Of a stretch of DNA of 64,000 bases, positions 43,739 through 54,350 are shown one piece after another (positions within the stretch are counted from its first letter, which is position 1; every line of letters begins with the position of its first letter). This stretch comes from Jaltomata sinuosa (taxonomy: Eukaryota > Streptophyta > Magnoliopsida > Solanales > Solanaceae), in NCBI GenBank assembly GCA_003996215.1, contig QJPP01001773.1, forward strand, positions 62,001-126,000, given 5' to 3'. The translations under genes and the position numbers were made by a program. Below the pieces are notes generated by a model. The model saw only the letters and a program-made list of their open reading frames with translations. It had not been told where the DNA came from and did not search any database.

Positions 43739-46700
43739 TGTCACGACCCAAAACCAGACCATGATGGCATCTCCATAACCCCCTAGTAGATAAGTCTATC
43801 CCAAAATACGCGGAAAGCAGTAAATAATAATTTAACTAAAGAGAAGCGGAAGATATAACAAGAATAGGGCCAAAAGAATATATATCCATACCAACAAACA
43901 CAATATACAAAATATGGCCCTAAAGTGACCGAAAAAGACAAAATAACCCGAACACCAACCCGGACCTGGTCTCACTAGTACAAGAGTTACTAAAGAAAGG
44001 AGTAGCTACACAATAACCTCTGTCTATCCAAAATACAAAATATAGACAGGAAGTATAAGATGGAAAGCAAGTAAAGTGTCCAAAGTGCCGGGAGCTCACC
44101 GCGATCCAAACAACAACAATCCTCGAATGACAGGAGATCAACGAGGGTGGCTCATACTAGGTGTTGCTTCAGAAAAAGAGATGCAGAGTGTCGTATGAGT
44201 ACCAAGACAATGGGTACTCAGTAGGCATCATAGGCTGATCGAGCGCAAAAAGATAATATATAAATATAGATTACAGGAAAATAGCTAACTATACAGGGAT
44301 TCTCCTAAATGTAGTTATAAAGCTAGAGACATGTCAATAAATAAAAAGAGAAAGGGAAACAACATCAAGCCAAACCAGAGTCCATCCACGTGCCAAAGCA
44401 AATGCAATGCGATGCACGATGATGCATATATGAATGTAATATAATATAAACCTAGAATACCGCATCAGGCGCCTAGAATACCACATCAGACTATGCATAT
44501 ATATATATATATATATGAAGTAATAAAATACCCGGAATAACGCATCAGGGGTCCAAAATACCGCATCGGACTAATATGTATATAAATGAGAAAGTAAAAC
44601 ACCCGAAATAACGCATCGGGGGTCCAGAATACTGCATTGGACTATAAATTTATATACTGAAAATAGTAGTTCCTCTTTTCCCTCTAAAAAAACCAAGGTG
44701 ATACTCAAAATAGCTCGATTTAGTCCAAAATTCATCACAACAGTAGAAAAACCTCTTTTCGTCCTTTTCGTACTGTACCAATGATATGCCATGTGATATG
44801 AGTATGAATGTTCACAAGGAGAGGAATAATCAGACCATCAGATCAAATAGGGAAAAAGTACCCTCCAGAACAAGAGAACTGACCTGGAATCCATCAAAAT
44901 CCTAGCCATGGCCTCGGGCCCACAGTTACATACTATGATAGAATAAAGAGGTAAAGTGGAAAATAAAAAGCAGAAAACAACGGGCAAGCTCTATTCTACC
45001 TCTAAATCCTCCAAAAAGCATGGTAAGGGTCTTAGACTAGTCACACAGAAGAAACAAGATCCTAGGCTAAGGATAACATGCAGTCCTAGTGCTAAAACCC
45101 CAAAATGGCCAATTAATATGATAAACAAGATTTAAGCCTAAGGTCTATTTAAAATCCAACCTAGAGTTCTAGTAAAATATATAAATATATAAGACGTAAC
45201 TAACTCAGTCTAGAAGGTAAACCGTAACCTACCTCAGGGCTGAACTTCAAGCACTAACCGTTACTCATGTGCCTTCCCCTTCCAAACAGCCTCAGAAAGC
45301 TGCCAGGCTATCAAAAACATAAACTAGGTGTCAAGACGAGAATAATGACACCCATATTGCTATATGCAAAATCGAGCCAAAAATTGTGTTAAAAAATAAC
45401 CCTGGGGGTCTGCATAATGAAATAGAAAACAAAAATCGCAACTATGCTCGCGTTGGGTTAGGGAACCCATGCCCAAGGTTTGGGCATGAACGGAGCTCAA
45501 TTTGGGGCCCAAAACAGCCCCGAAGTGCTACTAATTCACGGAAAAACTCAGAATTCAAAGGCGGAAACCAACCTCGGTAGGAGGAATACGTCACGAAGAT
45601 GAATTGCACAATTTCAAGACCATGCAGTCCCTAAAAGTCAGATTCCCCAAGATTTTCCCCAACTCTATAAATTCACAACAATGGAGTTTTAATGGGAGAA
45701 ACGCGAGAATAAATATGAAAGGAGGAGAGGGGTGACGAGGGGACTTACCGGATGAAGAAACTAATGCAAGAGAGATGGAATTTAGAGCTTAGGAGCCTAA
45801 CAATGGTGTTTCTCAGATTTTTGGAGAAGAAAATGAATTTGGGACTTAATATAACTACCAGGGGTCCTTCATTGCGATCGAGACAGGACCCTCGTGTTCA
45901 CGAAGAATAGCTGGCCCAACCATCGCATTCCTCGATGGTCCAGTCCGCGTTCACAAAGAGGAAGTCGAGTCGGGTCCTAGCCGGCTACATCATGAATATG
46001 AAGGAACCCTCCACGAATGCAATGAACAAGAAACTAGACCATCACGAATGCGATGGGGTCCCCGCGATCGCGAAGAGCAAAGTTGTCTGCAACTTAATGC
46101 AGCAACCAACAAAAACACCAAGTCCAAAAATCTCCCGATGGACCCTCGAGATTCATCCGGAACATCGTGAACAAAAACAAACCATGCTAACCTACCATAA
46201 ATGGCATTCTGGACATAATGGAATCGAATAAACTCCTAACGAAGATCATTTTAACAAGATGTGGGCCACACGCCCAAAACCAACTCAAAACACAAAACCC
46301 AAAAATAAGCCCGGAAGCCTCGAGACCTGAACCAAAGGTCCCCCAGCCCAAAGTCGACATTCCAAAGCTAATGGAACTGACAGAATTCCCATCCGAGGCC
46401 GTCTTCCTCGAATGTTGACCAAAGTCAACCCTATCAGCCAAACAGACTTCAAAACACACAAAGCCACACAAAACCAAACCAAAAGCACTCAGACACAAAC
46501 CAATGGTCCCACTAGACAAAAATACCTGTTCTGGAGCCAATGGAACTGTCAGAATTTGATTTTGAGTGCGGTAACCAAGAAAGTTGACCAAAGTCAAAGA
46601 TTTACCAACCTTAAGTGCTAAAACAGGGAAATGGTCGTAACGACCTAACGGACAGCCCGGGCACCGTACTGTCAGTCCTGGTAAATCATAAATGACGTGT

Positions 46701-46770
46701 AGCCACTGTGGGAAAGCTTGAAATGCAGAAAAAGTATGGAAAACATAAAATGACCTAGAGGGTTATTACA
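43739..46770 (-). repeat. 5' LTR of element 4B
   Basis: 3032 bp, from TGTAATAACC at 46770 to GTGACA at 43739 on the minus strand. It is in the element 1 family: gaactgacagaattcccatccgaggccgtcttc matches 11899-11943. It contains a repeated ataccgcatcag block (44455-44650) and a GC-rich leader with gcgatcgcgaag (about 45870-46080). Frames within it, such as 46187-46597, are chance. Confidence 0.9.
44455..44650. repeat. Interspersed short repeats in the element 4B LTR
   Basis: The phrase agaataccgcatcag or a close variant (accacatcag, aacgcatcagg, accgcatcgg, actgcattgg) occurs six times, spaced by about 20 to 60 bases, together with a (TA)n run at 44498-44517. Pairs of the phrase form larger units of about 65 bp. 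Confidence 0.75.
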
Positions 46771-47971
46771 GGGCTACGTGTGTCGGGGGGAAGGGTATAC
46801 GGTAGAGTAGAGGTATACGGGCTGTGTCCTTCCATGCAACCTGCTTGCTGGGCCCGATCGACACCGGAGGAGGTACATACAGAGGTTCTATTCACCTTGA
46901 GGTTTTCATGCATCATATCATTCATTGTTTGAGATACCACCCTTGTGTGTTGTGTGTTATTTGTATGCTCCTGTAGTATGATATGCCGGAGGGTTTGTTT
47001 TTACTTGATTGTGTTCCTCGGTTGTATGGGTGGCCAAGGGACTGTAGGTAGACTCTTGTCACTTTATTCCGATATCATTCCCTGTTACGGTCGAGTATGA
47101 GTGTGATTGCTAAGGTTGTGAGCTCCTGGATTGAGTTTGTATGACTAGATTGGGCATTAACTCCTGTATGTCGAGCATGTCTACCTTTATTCTTCTCTCT
47201 CTTTTTCTTATACTTGAGGTTACCAATATACTGCCCATTGTTTGAACTTATTTACATATATACTATTTTGCGAGGATCCCAGGTGCGCCGTCCTTACTTT
47301 CACCTGTGCCTATTATGTGTATATATTCTATTTGCTAGCCTTGTATGTTGCTTTTTGTTGTCTTCCCTCTGGGCTAGTTCCTGTGTACGTTTTCATTGAT
47401 TTCTGTGACTGTTTGTTTCTACCCTGTCTGCTATTTCTCTTTTACTTTATATGTGCCTAGTCGGCCTATGATACCTACTGGGTACCTTATGCTTCGCATT
47501 AGGTGCTCACCCTACCCTCTGCATCTTCTGGTGCAGATCCTAGTGTGGGCCATCACTGATACAGCGCCGGAGACTCATGCGGGGTGCTATTTTTGGACCA
47601 TCCCGGCTGAGGCTGAGCTCTTGGCTTTAAGAGTTTGAATTAGTTTATCTTTTGTATATTTTGTACTCTGTCACTACTCGGAGATAGCTTGTGTATATGT
47701 ATATTTCTTTTGGACCCTTGTACTCCTTATGTAGTTCGAGCTTCTATAAGGTATGACACCAGGTTTTGGGTTGGATTAGTTTCCGCTTTTCATATATATT
47801 ATCCTTGTTATCTAATTTCTTTATCTTGTTCCCTTGCTTCCGCTATTTTACCTGTTCTTCCGTTTAAACTATTAGAAGGTAGTCCATTACTAACCGTTCT
47901 GGGATATGGGGATTGGTTCACCTACAGGGGAATCGTAGGTGCGATCATGACCTAGAAATTAGGTCGTGACA
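46771..47971 (+). repeat. Tekay-type LTR 3' part, plus strand
   Basis: Aligns with the later part of the element 3 LTR (about 32030-33110): gtagtatgatatgccggagg, tgattgtgttcctcggttgt, ctactgggtacc. Unlike element 3 it keeps the family end ggtcgtgaca at 47971. Its left edge abuts the outer end of the element 4B LTR. It may be what remains of the 3' LTR of element 4A. Confidence 0.82.
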
Positions 47972-48614
47972 ACTGTGCTACAACGATGACCATTATATCA
48001 GAGAAATTCTCGCTATAGCAGAAGTCAAGTCGGTCAACACTGCCATAGCGGGTGGGTTACGCTATGACTGCACTGCTATAGGGGAGTGGGGACCGCTATA
48101 GCAGAATAAGTCACAGTTAATGCAGAAACTTTCCCAAAAAAATCAAAAAATTTCAAGAATATTTTGGAGAAGGACAAGGGCGATTTGGGCGACTCCAAGT
48201 CGATTTTCAACCAAACATCATCATAAAAGTAAGGAATTTACTCCTCTACTTTAGTACTTTGATTTGTTAACTTTAGAATTGACTGTTACGGGCGTGGGGG
48301 AAGGTGTAACTTGACCTAAGAAGGTAGAATAAAGTGTCATGGGGATTCTAGGGCATAGAATTCTTGGGTCTTATTTATTATTGCTGTTTCATGATTAATC
48401 CACCATAATTTGATAAGTGTAACCATACAAATGATAGGTCTAGGTGAATAAATGGTGGGAAGGCCCGGGATGGGTGGAATGATCATGGGTTGGCCTAGGG
48501 ATTAGGATTTGGGTATAATCTGGGGATTATTAGGCCACATTGACTAATCGTAGTATATTGTCAATTGTTTTTACACCAAGGTCAACCGAAAGCTTCAGGA
48601 AATAAGAAGGCTCC
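47972..48614 (+). repeat. Gypsy-type LTR, left part, split by the CACTA element
   Basis: No gene. The part near 48000-48110 has cgctatagcag-type GC-rich motifs like those in other LTR leaders here, then AT-rich sequence with features of LTR interiors. It breaks at 48614 and appears to resume at 55394 after the CACTA transposon. Confidence 0.6.
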
Positions 48615-48628
48615 AACTACAAGAAAAA
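48615..48628 (+). repeat. Left terminal inverted repeat of the CACTA element
   Basis: aactacaagaaaaa; it matches the inverted right terminus (CACTATAAGAAAAA) at 12 of 14 positions. Confidence 0.85.
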
Positions 48629-49160
48629 CAACCTCTAAGAAAGAGAAATTTGGTCCCTAAAAGTCCAAATCTGGTCCTAAATGCTCAATTGCAATGAGAG
48701 AAAGTTGGTCGCCACCTATCCTAATAGCCTCCTTCACTAATGGTTAATAACGACGAGTGAAAAAACTGATCGCAAATACATTTTGAGACAGTGGCAAATA
48801 TTGGATGTTAAATGCTTTTTAGAGACCACATATCTGGTCTTAAATAGATGACATATATCATGAAAAAACTTTATTTTCTAGTCGTTAAACATCTTTAGCA
48901 TCCAACAACAAGCCGGTCCTAGTAATCTTTAGAGACGAGAACTCCCTGGTCCTAGTAATCTTTAGAGACGAGAACTCCCTGGTCCTAGATTATTTTTAAA
49001 GACCAACAATATTTCTGGTCCTAAATTATCTTTAGAGATGAGCAATAATTTCGGTCTCTAATTGACCAATAGTCCTAGATCTTGATATCACAAAAATAAA
49101 AATTCATCAAGAAATATCAAATTGCAATTGTAAGTCCAGATAAAAAAGGATGATATTTAT
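48629..49160 (+). repeat. Left subterminal repeat region of the CACTA element
   Basis: Short motifs such as ggtcctaa, ggtccctaaa and tttagagacgag recur about ten times in both orientations between 48650 and 49075. These are the expected binding sites for the element's TNPA-like protein. A 33-bp unit at 48918-48983 is duplicated exactly. Confidence 0.8.
48918..48983 (+). repeat. Exact 33-bp tandem duplication
   Basis: Two adjacent identical 33-bp units (starting cctagtaatctttagagacg) at 48918 and 48951. The lack of differences in an otherwise worn element suggests a recent slip. Confidence 0.92.
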
Positions 49161-49272
49161 AGAGAGACAGATTTTGAGAATGATTAATTACACAATAAAT
49201 TGGATAATATCCCGTGATGTTAGTTTAAATAGTTGCTTAACAAAAAACTTATTAGCTATCATCCGAACTAGA

Positions 49273-49371
49273 CTATGATATCAACTGTTGCATAACATTC
49301 ATAGCAAAATAACAATGAGCTTGTACATCTTCTAAACTTGCATCTTGACTTGTAACTTCAATCTTCAAAAT
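49273..49371 (-). pseudogene. Last exon of the TNPA-like gene
   Basis: On the minus strand the acceptor ttatacttacag precedes codons ILKIEVTSQDASLEDVQAHC, then YFAMNVMQQLIS and a stop at 49273. The amphipathic, heptad-like end and the position about 650 bases from the transposon terminus fit the 3' end of the second gene of a CACTA element. No stop or frameshift is seen in this exon. Confidence 0.6.
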
Positions 49372-51435
49372 CTGTAAGTATAAAATTTTAAAATGATTAT
49401 AAACAACTATTAGTACAATAAGCATAAATTTTACACTAGAATTAGTTAAAACGCTCACTCCAAAAGCAGTCTAAATTTTGTCATGTTTTATCCAGAAATA
49501 TTAACAAAAGTTGCAAGAACATAAGAAAATGTATTTTGAAGTACCACAACTATATAGATTTGGGCTGAAAATATATACAAATTGAGCAGTGTACAAAAGG
49601 ATTGTACAAACTTCAGAGAAACATGTATTTTTTCTTGATAGAATATGTAAGAATCAATGACAGAGGTCTGGCAGAAGATTAAAGAACTAAAGTAGCCTTT
49701 GAGGGATTTAAGAAGCAGGAATAGCAAGGAGTGAAAAAAATTAGGTAAAACATTTAAAACTTGGCGGAAATTTAAAAATAGTTAAGTTGTGCAGCTATCC
49801 AATAGTTCAGAAAATAAAAAACAAAGCAAGAAGAAGTTGAGAAGCTATGCAGGAGTGGATAAAATAAAAAAACAAGAGGAAGAAGTTGAGCAGCTATCCA
49901 GCAGTGTAGAAAATAAAGACAAAGCAAGAAGAAGTTGTCCTTGTGCACAGCTGGGCAGAAAATAAAAAAACAAAAGCTACGCCGCTATGCAGTTGTGCGA
50001 GTTTCTGGATAAAAACATCACTTACCTATAATCATAACCTAAATTACATCCTTCACATATCATTGTAAGCAGAAAATATCCTTCTTGTTCCCAGAATTAA
50101 CAAGTTGCATCATTATATTACTCAAAAGTTATAAAGCTAACGGAAAAAAGTAATTCACGTGACTTGCACGGGCTACATATGTTGACGTCAATATCACAAG
50201 AGAGTAACAAAGAGAATCAGAGAATTAAGAGATAGAATGGCAGAGAAAGGAAATATGCTTCAAGCCAATCCAAACAAGCACTTGTCAGGCCAATAGAAAC
50301 CATAGAATTAGTACATAATCTTGAATTATCTCTCGTCTCATCAGTTGAAAATATAAAGGAAAGTATAATTTATGAAAACTAATTGAATAACCTAAACGAG
50401 AATCAAAATAACCAAAAGAGATCAGAAAAGCATCCGACTTATCCCAGGAAAGGGAATGCAGCTACAAAAACTAATAGTCCTACTATTTCTTTGGAAACAC
50501 CTTGTAGCGTGACATTTTTTTCAAACAAAAAAGACATCAGAATTACCAAAATCAAAATCACAAAAGCATCAACATCAACATTTTGTCGGGAAGGTGGATG
50601 CATCTCCAACAACTAATATTCCTACTATTTCATAGGAATATGAAACATATACCAACTATGTAAGTACTTTTAAACTGATTTCAAGTACTATTAATCTTAT
50701 TACAAGGGGAGAAGTATCAAGAAAGGACTACAACATGAACAAAAGCTCTGCTTCCAGTAGATTAAGCAGAGCTTCTAGAATAAAGAAGATAAAAATAGAG
50801 AGAAGTTTCGTTAGCTCCATATGAAAAAAATGAAGTTTCCTTCATGTTGTAAGCCTCTGTAACACTTTTCTATTTGATTTCTCAAGAAAAAAAAAAATCC
50901 AGTAGCATATAAAACGAATTTCAAACAAGCCAGATGTAAGAGCTCGAGCTATTTATAGAAGCATTTGCCATTACTTTTAAATTACTAAAATTGAAATGTG
51001 ATAATTATTTGACAGACAACTCTGTATATATTATACATTAATAAGATAAATGATGATTTTTTATTATAAAGATGAAACAAATCATACAACACATTATTGT
51101 TCCCACATGTTGATCTAGCTTCAACTACTATAAAACAAGGAAATTTGCAGGAGAACAAGAACACATTTTCTTAGACCAACGTTGTGAGCAGATCCTTAGT
51201 TACCTTGAAACTATTATGAGACAGGTACTCATGGCACTTTTCAATTTGCTATCTCAGGAAAACAGAATTTCAGTAACACATAAAAAATATATGAAACTTT
51301 AGTTAATGCAAGATATAGTAGCACAATCAGGTGTAGAATGAAGTTTATAAGGTTTACAACAAATTCTATTTGGACAAGACCATGCAGATGTATCATGTAA
51401 CAATAAAGAATCTGAATCAGGAGTATATTTGTTAC
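49372..51435 (-). other. Probable introns or untranslated part of the TNPA-like gene
   Basis: AT-rich, with no convincing coding block on either strand. Around 49800-49990 there are four variants of agaagttgtgcagctatccagcag (agctatccaatag, agctatgcagg, agctatccagcag, ctgggcagaa), a degenerate local repeat of about 60 bp. It separates the last exon from the conserved exon at 51436-51690. Confidence 0.45.
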
Positions 51436-51690
51436 CTCAACATCTGCCCACATATGATTAAGCTTTTCTTGCTAAATATCACTCCATGAGGATACTCCCA
51501 ACGGATAAATATTACTGTCATGAATAATTTTTCCCAAATGCCTCAAAAATAGTTTGCTATTTGTTCCAACCGTTTTATTGTTATAAAAGGTTACTTTAAG
51601 ATTTTGTCCGACTTCAAGCGATGAAACTTCTATGCACTTGTTGCTCCCTCGAACTCTTTTTACCTTTCTAGGATTCGATGAACCTATAGT
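51436..51690 (-). pseudogene. TNPA-like conserved exon
   Basis: On the minus strand, codons after a ctatag acceptor read SSNPRKVKRVRGSNKCIEVS, then VGQNLKVTFYNNKTVGTNSK, LFLRHLGKIIHDSNIYPLGV and, after one stop (near 51475), HMWADVE, ending at a GAG|gtaaca donor. The pattern of a basic start followed by a compact fold with a conserved SRHLG-like block and a final Trp fits the plant En/Spm second-gene transposase family (Transposase_24-like). This protein would bind the subterminal motifs. Confidence 0.68.
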
Positions 51691-52631
51691 TGCATAATTA
51701 GATGGAGGTAATGAAATACACAGTTTTGTTTTAAAAAAAAATATTTATATATTCAAAAAAAACATAACATGTTATTTACAGATACTCTTAAGTTGACTAT
51801 GATTAAGTAATATAACATGTTGGATCAAAACTTTTGACAATGTAAGTGACAATGCTTGGCCTCCCAAATACGGTCCATCGTGCTGATTTACAAGAATGAC
51901 CTTAAAGGTGAGTGGTTTTAAATGGCTCATGGTTGCATCTCAAATATTTTTTAGATTTTAATATCAAATTCAAAATAAAGTTTTTATCCAATGATCAAAT
52001 CTTGTAAATGTACTATTCCCACACACATAGTCATGCTAATAACAAAGAATCTCAAACTAGTTCCTGCCAGTTGCCTCTATATGAAAAAATGATATACTCC
52101 GCTGGAATGCCTTCTGAACTTTCAATCCTCATTTCACTGAAATACTCAACTGGTCAAGTTAAACTTTTCTATACACCCTTCAACACTGCCAATGACTCAT
52201 CTTCCAGTTTTGTTAGGAAGAAGACTTCATGCATAATAATTCTTTAACTCTATGGCTGAATTTAATTACATCCATTGTTACACATAAAGAGGACCACGAC
52301 ATGGCAATAAGAGGCTTTTACCAACTTCAAAAATCCTTAAAAAAAGAAATAACTCAAGTTTGATTCGATCAGATCTAAGTAACCACTAATTTCATAAGCA
52401 AAAGGAGATTTTAGGTCAATGGCAAACTAAGGGGCATTTTCAGTTTACAGTAAATCCAAAGCAAACAAACATATAAGATTAGTTGATTCCCTCAAACAAT
52501 CATGTGGAGTATTTTTGTGTTCCTTACTTCAAGTAATTCCTCATCAGTTCTTCCTCTCATTTTTTGGTAAGTATTTTTCTCTTTAGTATTGTTTTGCCAT
52601 CTTTAACTACTAATTTGTATTTTTAATTTAG

Positions 52632-52707
52632 ACTTATGTTCTTAAAATTCAGATCAACTGTGAGGGATGCATGCAGAAGGTGAAGAAATTGCTTTAAAAA
52701 ATTGAAG
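52632..52707 (+). pseudogene. Captured exon of a heavy-metal-associated (HMA) domain gene
   Basis: A 76-bp plus-strand exon-like segment lies between a tttttaatttag acceptor and a GAAG|gtactc donor. It encodes TYVLKIQINCEGCMQKVKKL followed by L-stop-KIEG. The metal-binding C-E-G-C pair (Cys codons 52659-52661 and 52668-52670) and the basic helix after it match the N-terminal half of plant HIPP-type metallochaperone HMA domains, including the position of the following intron. A single stop (TAA at 52694-52696) interrupts it. It sits on the strand opposite to the transposon's genes and inside one of their introns. It is most likely a captured host gene fragment. Confidence 0.75.
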
Positions 52708-52748
52708 GTACTCATTTTTCACTTACTATAAGTTATATATACTAACAT

Positions 52749-53174
52749 TTACCACATTCTTTCTCCAAAATGCACAACAGGAAAAAAGGAGTGTTGCATA
52801 ACTTGATCATTATAAATTTCATATGATGTAGTATATATACCTTTTTCAGTTGTTTGAGAGTGTTGTATAACTTGATCAATTGATTGAGGCAATGAAATAT
52901 TGGTTTGCATATCATCTTTCTCAAGAATCAAGGGATTTTTATCCATTGTTCGCATTACTGGACTAGAATGCATGGTAGAATTCGATCTTGTGCTTTTAGA
53001 AGGAGTTTGCATGTATTGATTAGCATAAAGAGCACTCTTTTTGAAAGATCCCACCTTATTTTCTAAAACCCCTAAAGAGGAGCTCAAGGATATATATCTT
53101 TGCTCTAGTCCCTTTCCTACAACACCTAAATCAAGAAACATATTATAAGAGGTGGTCAGAAAATTTGAAAACAC
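52749..53174 (-). pseudogene. TNPA-like gene, repeated exon module 3
   Basis: Open for 141 residues on the minus strand. It carries VVGKGLEQRYISLSSSLGVL, then NSTMHSSPVMRTMDKNPLIL and EKDDMQTNISLPQSIDQVIQ. The same order (GKG start, then a TMS block, a NP-x-x-LEK block and a Gln-rich end) recurs in the two modules further upstream. I do not recognise a known fold in this part. Only the middle likely is exon. Confidence 0.6.
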
Positions 53175-53194
53175 AACATATTTGAAAAAATCAT

Positions 53195-53385
53195 ACGTGT
53201 TTCAACTTTTTGGGTGTATTGCTTAACTTGATTAGTAGATGTAGGAGATGAAGTATTAATTTTCATGTACTCTTTCTCAAGAACCATGGGGTTCTTATGT
53301 GTCGTTCCTATTCCTTGATAAGCAGACATGGTGGAGTTTTTAAGACCTCATCCTCGACCCTTCCCTATAAAACCTAGAGAAAACA
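53195..53385 (-). pseudogene. TNPA-like gene, repeated exon module 2
   Basis: On the minus strand a ctctag-like acceptor precedes GFIGKGRG-stop-GLKNSTMSAY, then THKNPMVLEKEYMKINTSSP and TNQVKQYTQKVET, ending near a donor at about 53200. It is parallel to module 3 with one stop. Confidence 0.55.
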
Positions 53386-53454
53386 AATCATATTTCTATT
53401 ACTTTAGCATTCAAAATCAGTTATACACATTCAAAAAAAAAAATTAAAATATCT

Positions 53455-53640
53455 TACTTGTTTCAATTAGTTGGATGTATCGATTAACTAGATCACTAGA
53501 TTCAGAAATAAACTCTTGGTTGACATATTCCCATTCTTAATCAAAGAGTTCTGCCCTCGTCCCTTTCCTATAGCACCAGGTGCGACGAATGTATATTTGA
53601 TAGTACTTTCATAGTTTATCCGACCTCATTTTCAGTCTTC
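53455..53640 (-). pseudogene. TNPA-like gene, repeated exon module 1
   Basis: The minus strand reads APGAIGKGRGQNSLIKNGNM, then a frame change and a Gln/Leu end with IDTSN before a stop. The GAIGKGRGQ start is the counterpart of GFIGKGRG (53352-53377) and GVVGKGLEQ (53098-53130). Confidence 0.5.
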
Positions 53641-53764
53641 AATCGTTTCATCTGGAATTCAGAAAAAGAGCCAAAAGTTAAAAATAATAATAAGAAAAAA
53701 TGCAGGACAATGTAGTAATAAAAGAAATCATACCATCAGAATGTGTAACAATCAATATATTAAT

Positions 53765-54073
53765 TCATAAAAGATACTTCACCTCATCAGTTCTTTTTTG
53801 TTTCTTTTGTGAAGGACTTTCTAACTCTATAATATCATCATTCATTTGTTCCACAATCTCATAGGAATCACAAGGTTGAGTCTTCTTCACTACTTGCCAA
53901 GCTTTGTTGGAATTATCATTAGTATAAAACACTTGAAATGCTTGGTATGCTAAAACAAAAGGCTCATTTATTTTTAAAAATCTACCCGGATTAACACTCA
54001 CAAAGTCATACTCATCTTTTTTAACTCTTTTTATTTTATCATACACATCAAAATAAAACCACTCTTCTACCAA
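53765..54073 (-). pseudogene. TNP2-type transposase C-terminal remnant
   Basis: The 102-residue minus-strand frame reads VEEWFYFDVYDKIKRVKKDE, then YDFVSVNPGRFLKINEPFVL, AYQAFQVFYTNDNSNKAWQV and an acidic and basic tail to the stop at 53765. The PFVLA-x-QA-x-QVFY block is typical of the C-terminal domain (DUF4216-like) of CACTA TNP2 transposases. The catalytic domain and everything upstream are missing. The frame stops being TNP2-like exactly where a possible SINE begins (about 54071). Confidence 0.75.
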
Positions 54074-54350
54074 TGGTTGGTTATGTGACTTACCAATGCT
54101 ACGTTTTGCCCGAGTTCAAGTCCCTTTGCGCTAAATGGGGTGCAACCATTATAATTGGTCTTCTACATTAAAAGGGTCTCATAGGAATTAAACACTTTAT
54201 TAATAAAACTGATGTGGTTTATGTGCTTAAAGCAGTAGGTTTCAGATCCCTTTTGATTGGTTGAGTTATTGCTTCATTAAACTTGGTCATCCTATAAATT
54301 GAAACGGGTAAAGCTTAGTAGATAATGCGTTTGTTGAGGGAATCACATAT
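54071..54350 (+). mobile_element. Possible tRNA-derived SINE
   Basis: gagttcaagtccc at 54113-54125 closely matches the tRNA B box, with an A-box-like end (aatggttggt) about 35 bases upstream, the spacing expected of a tRNA-derived SINE promoter. The segment starts right where the TNP2 remnant loses homology and ends with a gtttgttg tail at about 54345. No target duplication is clear, and the SINE body is assigned only by this reasoning. Confidence 0.35.

Larger units (their letters stand above)
42909..46770 (-). mobile_element. Ty3/gypsy Tekay-type element 4B, 5' end only
   Basis: Minus-strand 5' LTR (46770-43739), primer-binding site and gag N-terminal part, cut at about 42909 where the plus-strand element 4A begins. 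Its Gag differs from that of 4A, so the pair is not a simple inverted duplication of one copy. No 3' part of this element is in the window. Confidence 0.88.

Noticed and set aside
46187..46597. A 136-residue minus-strand frame
   Set aside because: It is inside the 4B LTR, with no counterpart in the coding part of any element and no conservation in the homologous LTRs.
47972..48614. An independent promoter or host gene start near 48000
   Set aside because: The GC-rich block resembles the LTR leader motifs seen elsewhere in the window and no coding frame follows.
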